Source: Planctomycetota bacterium (GTDB lineage Bacteria; Planctomycetota; B15-G4; JADJEK01). Taken from it: a DNA stretch of 33,065 nucleotides. The stretch's first letter is position 1; the number at the start of each line of letters is the position of its first letter. The notes under the pieces are model-generated. The model worked only from the letters and a program-made list of their open reading frames with translations, had not been told where the DNA came from and ran no database searches. Positions 1 to 8,744 of the stretch are shown here, piece after piece. A program made the translations under genes and the position numbers. Where the stretch lies: assembly GCA_016213895.1 (NCBI GenBank), contig JACQZJ010000086.1:1-33065 (forward strand). The letters run 5' to 3'.

Positions 1-375
1 CTCGAGGTCGAGGTCGACGAAGAGACCTTCCGCGCGGCGCCGCCTCTTCCCTCCTGCCCGGAATGCGGCGGCCTGGCGCGGCCGAACGTGCTCATGTTCG
101 GGGACTGGGGGTGGATTCCCGCGCGCACGCACGAGCAGGAGAACGACTTCCGCGCCTGGCTCGCGGCGCTCGGCGGCCGCAGGCTGGTCGTGGTCGAGTG
201 CGGGGCGGGCAGCGCCGTGCCGACCGTGCGCTGGCAGTGCGAGCAGGCCGCGAGCCAGCCGGGCGCGCGTCTCGTCCGCATCAACCCGCGCGAGCCCCAC
301 GGCCCGGCGGGCACGATCTCGATCTCGCTGGGGGCGCAGGAAGCGCTCACGGCCATGGACGCGAGGATGTCATGA
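1..375 (+). CDS. Sir2-family NAD-dependent protein deacylase, C-terminal part
   Basis: The reading frame is open from base 1, so the gene begins outside the window; 124 codons and a TGA remain. Visible are the second half of the structural zinc site (CPECGG, about residue 19) and the stretch R-P-N-V-L-M-F-G-D-W-G-W that follows it. Next come VVVECGAG and LVRINPREP, which match the NAD-binding Rossmann end of sirtuins. Family knowledge: sirtuins remove acyl groups from lysine using NAD in the cytoplasm. The catalytic His and the first Cys pair would lie upstream and cannot be checked. The stop overlaps the next start (ATGA), so the next gene is probably translationally coupled. Confidence 0.85.
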   Translation, partial: LEVEVDEETFRAAPPLPSCPECGGLARPNVLMFGDWGWIPARTHEQENDFRAWLAALGGRRLVVVECGAGSAVPTVRWQCEQAASQPGARLVRINPREPHGPAGTISISLGAQEALTAMDARMS

Positions 376-2477
376 AGCCACTGCTCCCAGGTCTTGCCCT
401 GTTCCTCCTGTGTGGGCTGAGTTCGCCGGCGGCGCGCGCGGAGGACGCGCTGGACGAGGCGCTTGCCCTCGCCGGCATGCGGCGCGCGGACCTCGGCTGG
501 GAGCCCAAGGCGTGGTGGCCGCGCTTCCCGGTTGCGTGCTACAAGCTGCGCGCTTTCGACGCGCTGTTTGCCGCGCCGCTCGACTGCGTGGTCTACACGC
601 GCTCGCTTGGCCAGGCGGCGCGCGAGCTGCTCGACCCGGCGAAGCTGGACGAGCGCGACGGGCGCGGCACGGGCGGCCTGCTGCAGGCGGTCCAGCAGCT
701 CGGCGTGGACCCGAAGTTCGGGGGCTTCCGCGGGTACAGCGTCAACCTGCGCGCGCCGGAGATGCCGCTCGATCAAGCGCTCCTCGAGGTCACGAAGCTG
801 TGCGGCCGGCCGATCGAGGCCCACACCTTCGGCATGGACCTGCCCTACCCGAAGCCGGCGGCGGAGCTGGCCGAGCGCGTGCGCGTCCTGCCCGAGGGCG
901 TGTCGCCCATCCTCGGGCGGCTGGTGCTGAACGTGGCGGCGGCAGAGCGCTGGGCGGAGCTGGCTTTCCGCAACGTCGACGGCAACGACCGCGCCGTGGT
1001 CGCGCGGCGCCTGAACGTCGGCGAGGAGATGATCGACGCCTTCGACTACTGCCCAGAGATCGACGACGTGGCGCAGTCCATCGACGAGGCCAGCCTGTGG
1101 TACGCCGGGCAGATCTGCGTGCAGGCGCTCGACGACGCGCGCGTGGCGCTCCTGCGCATCGACCTGGCGGCCGCGCCCTGCTTCGCCTGCGACTGGGAGA
1201 CGCCGCTCGGCTGGGTGCGCATCCGCGGCTGCGGCGACGACAGCCTGTGCGGCGAGGACGACCTGCTGGTGGTGGACCTCGGCGGCAATGACAGCTACAG
1301 CGGCGGCGTGGGCGCCTCCAGCGCCGCTCGTCCCATCGGCCTGCTCCTCGACCTGCAGGGCGACGACGAGTACGCGTCCGACGTCCCGGCGCAGGGCGCG
1401 GGCCTGACCGGCATCGGCGTGCTGATCGACGCCGCCGGGAACGACGAGTACCGTGCGCGGCGCTATGCGCAGGGCGCCGGGCAGTTCGGCCTGGGACTGC
1501 TCGCCGACCTCGGCGGAGACGACAGCTACTCCAATGACTTCAGCGGCCAGGGGTGCGGCTACTTCGGGATCGGGCTGCTGTTCGACGCGGCCGGGGCCGA
1601 TCGCTACCGGCTGCTCGCGGACGGCCAGGGGTTGGGCGGCGTGGGTGGCGTCGGCGTGCTGGCGGACCGCTGCGGCAATGACGCGTACACGGCCGTGCGC
1701 GAGCACAGCGTGACCGGCCGGCCGTCGTACCATTCCCCTGATCTGGACGTGGGCGTGTCGAACGCGCAAGGCTGCGGCATGGGGCGGCGCGGCGACGGCT
1801 CCGACGGGCATTCCTGGGCCGGCGGGCTGGGCGCGCTGCTCGACGGTGAGGGAGACGACGTCTACAAGTCCGGCAACTGGTCCATGGGCACGGGGTACTG
1901 GTTCGGCGCCGGCTTCCTGCACGACGGCGGCGGCAATGACGAGTACCACGGCGTGGCCTATTCCCAAGGCACGGGAGCGCACTTCTGCATCGGCGTGCTC
2001 GTGGACGAGGCGGGCGACGACAAGCACCTGGCCGAGGAGAACTCGCACAGCTCGATCGCCTGGGCGCACGACTTCACCATCTCGATCGTCCTGAACGCGG
2101 CGGGGGACGACCTGTACAGCGTCAAGGACGGCGGCCTGTCCTACTCGATCAACCGCAGCCAGGCGCTCCTTCTCGACCTCGGCGGCAACGACACGTACGT
2201 GACGGAGAAAGTCCCGCGCCCCGGCAGCGCGCGCAACGACGAGAAGTTCCGCGCGCGCGGCGGGGTGTCGAGCTACTTCGCGGACACGACCTCGCTCGGG
2301 CTGTTCCTGGACGTAGGCGGGCAGGACACGTACTTCGCCGGCCTGCAGAACGACTCCCACTGGCTCGACCCGCCTGACTCGCCGAATTGGCAGGACCGCA
2401 ACTTCAGCGTGGGCGTGGACCGAGCGGAGGGGACCGTGGACTTCACCCCGCTGCCGGTCAGGCGACCGTCGCGCTGA
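372..2477 (+). CDS. Secreted protein with about twelve G-N-D-x-Y repeats
   Basis: This 701-residue protein starts at the ATG overlapping the preceding stop (ATGA). The first 24 residues are a signal peptide with probable cleavage after A-A-R-A. Residues 25-300 form a globular region I cannot assign. From about residue 304 to 655 there are about twelve copies of a unit of roughly 28 residues, ending in G-[ND]-D-x-Y and mostly carrying a Q-G-x-G and a G-[IL]-G-x-L-x-D segment. This pattern suggests a regular beta-solenoid stacked through Gly and Asp, perhaps Ca-binding, but it is not the canonical RTX nonapeptide. The protein is probably exported or surface-located. No catalytic motif was recognised. 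Its coupling to a cytoplasmic sirtuin gene is unexplained. Confidence 0.85.
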   Translation: MKPLLPGLALFLLCGLSSPAARAEDALDEALALAGMRRADLGWEPKAWWPRFPVACYKLRAFDALFAAPLDCVVYTRSLGQAARELLDPAKLDERDGRGTGGLLQAVQQLGVDPKFGGFRGYSVNLRAPEMPLDQALLEVTKLCGRPIEAHTFGMDLPYPKPAAELAERVRVLPEGVSPILGRLVLNVAAAERWAELAFRNVDGNDRAVVARRLNVGEEMIDAFDYCPEIDDVAQSIDEASLWYAGQICVQALDDARVALLRIDLAAAPCFACDWETPLGWVRIRGCGDDSLCGEDDLLVVDLGGNDSYSGGVGASSAARPIGLLLDLQGDDEYASDVPAQGAGLTGIGVLIDAAGNDEYRARRYAQGAGQFGLGLLADLGGDDSYSNDFSGQGCGYFGIGLLFDAAGADRYRLLADGQGLGGVGGVGVLADRCGNDAYTAVREHSVTGRPSYHSPDLDVGVSNAQGCGMGRRGDGSDGHSWAGGLGALLDGEGDDVYKSGNWSMGTGYWFGAGFLHDGGGNDEYHGVAYSQGTGAHFCIGVLVDEAGDDKHLAEENSHSSIAWAHDFTISIVLNAAGDDLYSVKDGGLSYSINRSQALLLDLGGNDTYVTEKVPRPGSARNDEKFRARGGVSSYFADTTSLGLFLDVGGQDTYFAGLQNDSHWLDPPDSPNWQDRNFSVGVDRAEGTVDFTPLPVRRPSR

Positions 2478-2565
2478 GCGCGCGCCCCGGGCGCTCGGGT
2501 CCGGGGTCAGCGGGCATCGAGCAGGCGCGCCTGGTGGATCGCGGCGCGGACCAGCCTTCGTCGGG

Positions 2566-2960
2566 TTCTGGCCGAACCTGCTGTACTATCCCGGTTCGCT
2601 GCTGAACATCGTGGCCTTCGTGCTTCTGGGTGCGGCGGTCCTGCTGCTCGAGAGGCATCACCACGGACCGCTCGCTGATTGGGTGCGGTGCTACGGCGGC
2701 AAAGAGCCGGGGAAGGGCTCGACGTTCAGGATCTTCCTGCCGCGCGTCCAGGCGGAACCGGCGCAGCGGGTCAAGCGCGAGGCCCGGGGGAACTGGTCCT
2801 CGCCGTCGAGGACGACCCGGCGCTCAGAGGGATCTTCGCGCGCATGATCGAGGGCCTGGGCTGGCGCGTGAGGGTCGCGGCAAGCGGCGCCGAGGCGCTG
2901 CGGGCCGTCGAGGAGGAGGGCTTGCGACCGGATCTCCGCGTCGCGAGCGGGCAGGACCGC
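2566..2960 (+). pseudogene. Decayed hybrid histidine kinase / receiver fragment
   Basis: Bases 2692-2751, in the frame of position 2611, encode Y-G-G-K-E-P-G-K-G-S-T-F-R-I-F-L-P-R-V, the typical end of a histidine kinase ATPase domain (G2 box and last strand). From about 2781 a different frame encodes the start of a response-regulator receiver domain, L-V-L-A-V-E-D-D-P-A-L-R followed by G-A-E-A-L. It ends at P-D-L before the phospho-acceptor aspartate motif. The join therefore needs a frameshift at about 2755-2785, and both ends are truncated. Just upstream in the first frame (2566-2665) a hydrophobic segment (L-L-N-I-V-A-F-V-L-L-G-A-A-V-L-L) may be a membrane helix from another gene fragment. 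No start site or full-length frame exists. It is most simply a relic. Confidence 0.6.
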
Positions 2961-3133
2961 GAGGATGCCGGGGGAACGGGGCTTCCCCCGAGGGATAGGA
3001 GATCCTCGCGGCCCTCCCTACGCCACGCAGGCTGGCGGAAGACAGAAGCGGGCCCAGCGGTCTTCTTGCCTCCGACTTCAATCTTCAGACTTCCAACTCG
3101 CGGTGGCGCCGCCGCGCTGAGGTGAACCGGAGC

Positions 3134-3160
3134 GGCGGCGGCCGGTGAAACGCCGCCGCC
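3134..3160 (-). terminator. GC hairpin just past the minus-strand gene
   Basis: A perfect 9-bp inverted repeat (GGCGGCGGC / GCCGCCGCC) with a 9-nt spacer lies 15 bases beyond the stop of the minus-strand gene ending at 3175. No T-run follows on that strand, so it may be an intrinsic-like hairpin terminator or a 3' mRNA-stabilising structure. The rest of 2961-3174 shows nothing else I can support. Confidence 0.35.
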
Positions 3161-3174
3161 CCGAAGTTGCGGTG

Positions 3175-3930
3175 CTACGGGCAGTAGGGCCAGCAGAGGA
3201 GCTGGTACGTCGGGGCGATGAAACCCCACTCCCCCACCTCCACCAGCGCGTCCCAGCCCCAGAACTCGTTGGCCCAGACCTTGACCACGACCTCGGTCTT
3301 GGTGTGCACCTTGAACATCGTCACCGGGCACTTGACGTCGAAGGGGATCGAGGCCGCGTCCCGGTCGCGGTACGTTCCCTCTCCATAGCCGAAGTTGATG
3401 TCGAAGCCGAAGCTCAGGGAGGGACCGCCCAGGTGGCCGCCGGCCCCGCCGCCGATGGAGACGAGTTTGCCCTTCTTGGTCTCGCCGCCGGATTCGTCCA
3501 GTATCGTGCGCGCGGTGCACGTCGGCACGGGCGAATCGAAGTAGTAGTGGAGGGTCTGTGAGCCCGTGGCCTGGCCGGCGCAGTCGGCGTCGATCAGATG
3601 GGCCGCGCCCTCCTGCTCGAGCAGGGCCTTGTACTCGACCTCGCCCACCTTGTCCCATTCGCCCTGGGACACGTGGCGCCAGGTGATCCAGAACTGCCCC
3701 ACGGCCACGGACATGGACTGGGCCTCGCACAGGGTGTTGATGTCAAGGGCCGTCCCCCCTCCGAACACGCCAAAGCAGTCGGCAACGGCCAGCGTCTCCG
3801 CGTGCACCCATCTGCTGATGTAGTTCCGGTGATACTGCGTGTCTGGACCATAGTACCAGTCCGCGATGCGCCACTCGGCATGGGCGCAGGGCGCCATCAG
3901 GAGGGCCAGCAGGATGAACAAGCGCTTCAT
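3175..3930 (-). CDS. Exported hypothetical protein, 251 aa
   Basis: The start at 3930 is preceded by GGAG at good spacing and gives a clear signal peptide (M-K-R-L-F-I-L-L-A-L-L-M-A-P-C-A-H-A, cleavage before E-W). Longer in-frame starts upstream would bury this signal and overlap the neighbouring gene. The mature protein is rich in Trp, Tyr and Cys (about eight cysteines, some probably disulfide-bonded), with a Gly-rich stretch near residues 160-185. It ends in a hydrophobic aromatic tail with C-W-P-Y-C-P. No family was recognised. It lies 56 bases downstream of the larger anchored protein on the same strand and may share its transcript. Location is inferred to be periplasmic or extracellular. 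Confidence 0.8.
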   Translation of the reverse strand: MKRLFILLALLMAPCAHAEWRIADWYYGPDTQYHRNYISRWVHAETLAVADCFGVFGGGTALDINTLCEAQSMSVAVGQFWITWRHVSQGEWDKVGEVEYKALLEQEGAAHLIDADCAGQATGSQTLHYYFDSPVPTCTARTILDESGGETKKGKLVSIGGGAGGHLGGPSLSFGFDINFGYGEGTYRDRDAASIPFDVKCPVTMFKVHTKTEVVVKVWANEFWGWDALVEVGEWGFIAPTYQLLCWPYCP

Positions 3931-3986
3931 GTCTCGACTCCTCTGCTGCCGCCGAAGCCCCCGGCGGCGCGGGGCCGCGGTTCTCG

Positions 3987-5630
3987 TCACCGCGGACGTG
4001 TGAGTTCTACGGTCTTGGTCTGTCCGGCCGGCGGGGCCGTGAACGGAGCGAAGCCGCCGCACGGGTGGATCGTCGTTCCCGGCGGCAGGCCGGCCACGCG
4101 GAAGGAGCCGTCGGGCGCGGTCACGCACTGGTGCGTGTAGACCAGATTGCCCGGGCCGTCGACCCAGCCTTCGGGCGAGAACCCGAGCGGGGTGTCCGCG
4201 AGCGGCGCGCCGCGGAACGACGTCGTCCCCTGGGCGGTCGCTCCCGCGGCGAAGGCAAGCGGCACCTCGGTCGGGCCGAGCACTTCCACCAGGGCGGCGT
4301 ACACCTGATTGCAGTCCTTTGCCACGGCCGGGTCGGCATGCGCCATCAGCCGGTAGGTCCCTGTCGCCAGTGAAACCGTCATGTGCTCCCGGGGATTGAA
4401 GCGGAACTCGTGCGGCCGCGCGTCCCGCAGGGACAGGAGCACGACGGTCAGGCGAAACGGCTCCTTCCAGACGGGCACGAACGTGACCGGAACGGTGCGG
4501 CCGACGTGGAGCGGCACACGCAGCTCGAAGGCCGGCGGCGTGGCTCTGACCGAGCCCTGCTGCAGCTCCAGGCCCGGCGCCGGCAGAGGCCAGCTTCCTT
4601 GCTCGAGGTAGCCCTGGTCGGCGGTAAGCGTATGGCGCTGCTGGCGCAGGCCGTGCAGCAGGAACGGCTTGCCGAGCGCGATCTCGAGCACCTGCATGCC
4701 GAAGTCATCGTCCGCGTCCGGTTCGACGTTCTCGACGAGCAGAAGCGCGCGCAGCGGTTCCGCGAGCGCGGGGAAGATCTCCTGCTGGGGAATCTCGCCG
4801 TCCGGCCCGGCGAAGACGACCGTGCCGCCCAGGTCGGCGCCCTGAAGCGGGAGGAGCTCGCCGAGGTTCTTCGACTCGTCCGGCCCGAGCAGGAACGGCA
4901 CCCAGAAGAAGTGGACGTGCAGCACGCCGTCCTGCTCGGTCCGCACCAGCGCCTTCAGGCCCTTCTCGCCCGCGGAAATGCCGGTGAAGACGAGTTCGCG
5001 TCCAGGGAACTGGCTGTACTCCTCGGTGCGGTCCTCCTGCGAAATCGGGCCCTCCGCGTGCCGCACGCGGTCGTAGATCCGCGCGTGGACCGGATCCGAG
5101 GGTTCGCCGGGGCAGACGAGGGTCGCCCGGACCGTGCCGCCGAAGACCTCCAGCACGAGACGCGCCGGCTCTCCGGCCGCGAGAACGACCGACCCCGCCC
5201 ACGGTTCGCGGCGCGCGTCGAAGCGGCGGTGGGTCGCGTGGCTGGAGCGGATCGCGTAGTGGTAGTTCCCAGCCGGCATGGTCCACGTGACGAAGCCTTG
5301 CGCGTCCGAGACACGGGTCAGCGCTGGATCGCGCGGCTCGGGAAGGACCTTCGTGGCGGGCGCCAGTTCCACTTCCACGCCCGGCACCGGCTCGTCGCCG
5401 CCCTGGCGGACGAAGACGATCTCCAGGACCGCTTCCTGCGAGGCGTTTTCCTCGAGGAGGTCCGCCTCCCGCAGGATCGGAGCCACGGTTGGCGGGGCCG
5501 GGTCCGGTTCGCGCTCTTTCTGGGTTTCGACCTGGACAGGCTCGTTCTGCTGCGGGCGGATGGCCAGCGCGAGGAAGCAGGCCACGGCCAGGAACAGCAG
5601 GCCGACGATCGCGGTCAGGGGTCTTTTCAC
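3987..5630 (-). CDS. Membrane-anchored protein with carboxypeptidase-regulatory-like beta-sandwich domains
   Basis: The GTG at 5630 is chosen because GGAGGG lies just upstream and it places a single hydrophobic helix (residues about 4-23, T-A-I-V-G-L-L-F-L-A-V-A-C-F-L-A-L-A-I) at the N terminus, followed by a charged Pro/Glu-rich linker. The 547-residue protein is then mostly beta strand. Two segments (about residues 68-135 and 480-545) read D-A-Q-G-F-V-T-W-T-M-P-A-G-N-Y and A-P-D-G-S-F-R-V-A-G-L-P-P-G-T, typical of carboxypeptidase-regulatory/CnaB-like folds. No catalytic residues were recognised. It is probably a periplasmic domain tethered to the inner membrane. The direction and 56-base gap suggest co-transcription with the exported gene at 3175-3930. 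Confidence 0.8.
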   Translation of the reverse strand: MKRPLTAIVGLLFLAVACFLALAIRPQQNEPVQVETQKEREPDPAPPTVAPILREADLLEENASQEAVLEIVFVRQGGDEPVPGVEVELAPATKVLPEPRDPALTRVSDAQGFVTWTMPAGNYHYAIRSSHATHRRFDARREPWAGSVVLAAGEPARLVLEVFGGTVRATLVCPGEPSDPVHARIYDRVRHAEGPISQEDRTEEYSQFPGRELVFTGISAGEKGLKALVRTEQDGVLHVHFFWVPFLLGPDESKNLGELLPLQGADLGGTVVFAGPDGEIPQQEIFPALAEPLRALLLVENVEPDADDDFGMQVLEIALGKPFLLHGLRQQRHTLTADQGYLEQGSWPLPAPGLELQQGSVRATPPAFELRVPLHVGRTVPVTFVPVWKEPFRLTVVLLSLRDARPHEFRFNPREHMTVSLATGTYRLMAHADPAVAKDCNQVYAALVEVLGPTEVPLAFAAGATAQGTTSFRGAPLADTPLGFSPEGWVDGPGNLVYTHQCVTAPDGSFRVAGLPPGTTIHPCGGFAPFTAPPAGQTKTVELTRPR

Positions 5631-6056
5631 CTTGCCCTCCTTCTCGGTGCGCGAGGCTGCGCACGCGCTGGCTGGGGATGGTATCCGTCCGCCGCGGCGC
5701 GACAGAGAAGAGAAGCTCCGTGTTCCGCGTGAAGATCGCTCCTGCGCGGCCGCGCACGACAACGCGCCGGCGGCGTGCGGCCGCGCACCGTGCGGAGGCG
5801 CCGCGTGCGCCCACCGCTGCCGCGCGGCACGAGGCGCCGCGGGCGCTTGTCCGGCGCAGGGCCGTTCTCAAGGGGCGTGCGGGAAGTCGTCATCGCGGAC
5901 GTGAAGACGGAGCGGCGCACCGGGGGTTACAGGTCTTGGCAGGATGCTTCCACGCGCAGCCCCCTTTGCCTTCGGATAGGATGGTCGGCCGCGGCGTCGC
6001 GTGGCGCCGGAGAAGAACAGGTTGTCGCCTGAGCAGTCCTGGGAGGAGTGGCTTCC
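5631..6056. other. Divergent intergenic region, 426 bases
   Basis: This stretch separates two divergent exported-protein genes and must contain their control regions. Open frames within it have low-complexity Arg/Ala-rich translations typical of GC-rich shadow frames and no usable start signals. I found no convincing -35/-10 pair, terminator or RNA gene. The only clear signal is the GGGAGGAG ribosome binding site at about 6041-6048 serving the gene at 6057. Confidence 0.5.
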
Positions 6057-7412
6057 ATGATCCGCACCAGTCCCACGTGTCTCTTCGCGCTCGCGGCTGG
6101 GCGGCGCGCGGCGCGAATCCTGTCCTCATCCGCCGGTCTGGCCTTCCTGTTCTTCGCCCCAGCCACGGCCGAGGGCGGGCTGCCCAAGCACGTCAACGTG
6201 CGCGCCTCGAAGGCGGACGCCGGCCCCGAGGCCGACCTCGGCTGCATCGACCCTTGCATGTCGCGGAAGGGCCGCTTCGTGGCCTTCAGCTCCTGGGCGA
6301 CCAACCTCGTCCTCGGCGACAGCAACGCCAAGTCGGACATCTTCGTCTACCAGTCGGAAACGGGCGTGATCACGCGCGCGTCCGTGGCCACGGGCGGCGC
6401 GCAGGCGGCCGAGAGCAGCTTCCATCCCGCGATCTCCGAGAGCGGGCGCTACGTGGCATTCGAGTCCAGCGCCGAGAACCTCGTGCTGGGCGACAACAAC
6501 GCCAAGGACGACATCTTCGTGCACGACCGCAAGACCGGCGTGACCGAGCGCGTCTCGGTGGGCGCGGGCGGGGTGCAGAGCAACAACCACAGCAGCAATC
6601 CGGCGATCTCGGCCGACGGCCGCTACGTGGCCTACGAGTCGTACGCCAACAACCTGGTTCAGGGCGACGGCAACGGCGAGGTGGACATCTTCGTGTACGA
6701 CCGCCAGAAGGGGAAGACCACGCGCGTGTCGGTGTCCTCGGCGGGCGCCGAGGGCTCGGGCTACACCTACGGCGCCTCGATCTCGGCCAACGGCCGCTTC
6801 GTCGCCTTCGCCTCGTTCTCCGACGACCTCGTGGCGGGCGACGGGAACTCCTCGCGGGACGTGTTCGTGCGCGACTGCAAGAAAGGGAAGACCACGCGCG
6901 TGTCGCTGTCGAGCGGCGAAGTCGAGGGGGACGCGGACAGCTTCGCGCCGTCCATCTCGGGGAGCGGCCGCTACGTGGCGTTCGAGTCCTGGGCGGGGAA
7001 CCTCGTGCCGGGCGACAGCAACGGCGACAGCGACGTCTTCGTGCACGACCGCAAGAAGGGCAAGACCGAGCGCGTGTCTCTGCGGTCGGGCGGCGCGCAG
7101 CCCGACGCGGACAGCGAGGATCCCGCCATCTCCGGCAACGGCCGCCACGTGGCCTTCCAGTCCTGGGATGCCCTGCTGCCGGACGACACCAACGGCGTGC
7201 TGGACGTGTACCTCTACGATCGAAAGAAGGACAAGACCGCGAAGGTCTCGATCGCCAATTCGCCGAACCAGCAGGTTCCGCTGAACGCGAACGCCGAGCT
7301 GCCCTGCGTCTCGCCCGAGGGCGCGTGCGTGGCCTTCGTCTCCACCTGCACCTACGTGGTGACGGGCGACGGCAACGGCGCGGACGACGTGTTCCTGCGG
7401 CGCTGCTGGTAG
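6057..7412 (+). CDS. Secreted TolB-like (PD40-type) beta-propeller protein
   Basis: The ATG at 6057 has GGAGG about 10 bases upstream; a GTG nine bases earlier would overlap that site. The 451-residue product has a long signal region (about residues 1-41, ending A-P-A-T-A). It then has seven tandem repeats of about 58 residues with the core G-R-Y-V-A-F-x-S-x-A-x-N-L-V-x-G-D-x-N-x. Each continues into D-[IV]-F-V-x-D-R-K-x-G-x-T-x-R-V-S. Seven copies fit a closed seven-blade propeller like TolB C-terminal and WD40-like PD40 proteins. The last repeat is shortened and probably completed by the N-terminal strand. No enzyme domain is attached, so a periplasmic or extracellular binding role is likely, ligand unknown. 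Confidence 0.85.
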   Translation: MIRTSPTCLFALAAGRRAARILSSSAGLAFLFFAPATAEGGLPKHVNVRASKADAGPEADLGCIDPCMSRKGRFVAFSSWATNLVLGDSNAKSDIFVYQSETGVITRASVATGGAQAAESSFHPAISESGRYVAFESSAENLVLGDNNAKDDIFVHDRKTGVTERVSVGAGGVQSNNHSSNPAISADGRYVAYESYANNLVQGDGNGEVDIFVYDRQKGKTTRVSVSSAGAEGSGYTYGASISANGRFVAFASFSDDLVAGDGNSSRDVFVRDCKKGKTTRVSLSSGEVEGDADSFAPSISGSGRYVAFESWAGNLVPGDSNGDSDVFVHDRKKGKTERVSLRSGGAQPDADSEDPAISGNGRHVAFQSWDALLPDDTNGVLDVYLYDRKKDKTAKVSIANSPNQQVPLNANAELPCVSPEGACVAFVSTCTYVVTGDGNGADDVFLRRCW

Positions 7413-7460
7413 AAGGCTCCGCGCCGGCCGCGCGCGTTTGCGGCTACACTGACGTGCCGC

Positions 7461-8744
7461 ATGCGCGCGTTGCTCGTCGAACTCAATCCCTCTTCGCAGC
7501 CTGTCACGCCCATCGCGCTCGGCTGCCTCGGGGCCGTGCTCGAGGCAGGGGGGCACGAGGTCCGGATCCTCGGGCTCGGCGCCTCCAGTCGGTTCAGTCC
7601 CGCGTCCCTGGCGCGCTTCGTCCAGGATTTCGCGCCGCGGCTCGTCGGCTTCAGCGCCTATCAGCGCAACATCTTCCACGTCAAGGCGCTGGCCGCGCTG
7701 GTGAAGGAGGCAGCGCCCGGAGCGGCGATCATCCTCGGCGGCCCGCAGGCCGCCTTCCTGCCCGAGTCGAGCCTCGAGGCTCTGCCGGACGTCGACTACC
7801 TGTGCCGCGGCGAGGGAGAGGCGGTGATCGGCGTGCTGGCGGAGGCCATCGCGGCGGGCGGGAACGGCGCGGCCGTGCCGGGCGCGACCGCGCGCGCGCC
7901 TTGCGGCGGCTACGCGACCGGCGCGGCGCCCGCGCTGGCGAAGAGCCTCGACGACTACCCCTCGCCCTGGCTGAGCGGACTGCTCGACCCCTCCGAGCTG
8001 GACGAAGCCATCATGCTGACCTCGCGCGGCTGCGCGCACGACTGCGTCTTCTGCCACACGCCGCGCGCATCCGGCCGGAGCGTGCGATCGCTCTCGCCCG
8101 AGCGCGCCGTGGCCGAGATCGCCTACGTGGCGCGGCGCGGCAGCGGCCGGCTGTGGTTCGCCGATCCCGACTTCGCCTTCGACCGCCGGCGGGCGCTCTT
8201 CATCCTCGAGGAAGTCGCGCGCCAGGACCTGAGGGCGGCGCTCTGGCTCGAGGCGCGGGCCGACCACCTCGACCCGGAGCTGCTCGCGCTGATGAAGCGC
8301 GCCGGGGTGCACACCGTGGCCATGGGGCTCGAGAGCGCCTCGGCGGACACTTGCCGCCAGCTCGGCAAGAGCCTCGATCCCGAGCGCGTGCGCCTCGCCG
8401 CGCGGCAGGCCCTTGCCGCCGGGCTGGACGTCGAGCTGTTCTCGCAGTTCGCGCTGCCGCAGGAGCGCCGCGAGGACGCCCTGTGCACCCTGCGTTTCGT
8501 GCAGGAAGCGGGAGTCAAGATCCGCGGCAACAGCAACGCTCAACAGATGCACGTCTACTTCGGGTCCAAGATCTGCGCCGATCCGGCGCGCTACGGCATC
8601 CGGCCGCTGCGCGCGCGCTTCGATCCCTGCCTGTCGCTCGGGACCGAGTTCGAGACCGAGTGGATGACCCGCGGGGAAATCGAGAGCGTCCAGGCCGCGT
8701 GGCGCGCGGCGTCGCAGGACGGCGGCAAGAGGGTCGTGTCGTGA
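7461..8744 (+). CDS. B12-binding-domain radical SAM protein
   Basis: This 427-residue protein begins with a Rossmann-like cobalamin-binding-type domain (about residues 1-140, starting M-R-A-L-L-V-E-L-N and including V-G-F-S-A-Y and I-L-G-G-P-Q). The radical SAM core follows, with the cluster motif C-A-H-D-C-V-F-C at residues 191-198, the C-x3-C-x2-C that binds the [4Fe-4S] cluster and SAM. The typical cobalamin D-x-H-x-x-G motif is not evident, so B12 binding is uncertain. Many relatives modify lipids, natural products or peptides, but the substrate here cannot be read. The stop overlaps the next start (GTGA), so the TPR protein is a likely functional partner. The start is 48 bases after the preceding gene. 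Confidence 0.85.
   Translation: MRALLVELNPSSQPVTPIALGCLGAVLEAGGHEVRILGLGASSRFSPASLARFVQDFAPRLVGFSAYQRNIFHVKALAALVKEAAPGAAIILGGPQAAFLPESSLEALPDVDYLCRGEGEAVIGVLAEAIAAGGNGAAVPGATARAPCGGYATGAAPALAKSLDDYPSPWLSGLLDPSELDEAIMLTSRGCAHDCVFCHTPRASGRSVRSLSPERAVAEIAYVARRGSGRLWFADPDFAFDRRRALFILEEVARQDLRAALWLEARADHLDPELLALMKRAGVHTVAMGLESASADTCRQLGKSLDPERVRLAARQALAAGLDVELFSQFALPQERREDALCTLRFVQEAGVKIRGNSNAQQMHVYFGSKICADPARYGIRPLRARFDPCLSLGTEFETEWMTRGEIESVQAAWRAASQDGGKRVVS

Noticed and set aside
63-371. An N-terminal extension of the G-N-D-x-Y protein back to base 63
   Set aside because: It overlaps the sirtuin coding frame and would place the signal peptide about 100 residues inside the protein.
5900-6000. 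TTGGCA at 5936 and TAGGAT at 5977 as a promoter of the propeller gene
   Set aside because: The spacing is 35 bases, about twice what sigma70 tolerates.
6126-8552. An 808-codon minus-strand open frame opposite the propeller and radical SAM genes
   Set aside because: It spans two genes with clear motifs on the plus strand and has a biased His/Arg/Val composition typical of a shadow frame.
5489-8740. An upstream plus-strand extension of the TPR gene frame, making a 1670-codon frame
   Set aside because: The extra part overlaps the radical SAM and propeller genes in another frame and is Arg-rich shadow; the GTG at 8741 with GTGA coupling is the better start.
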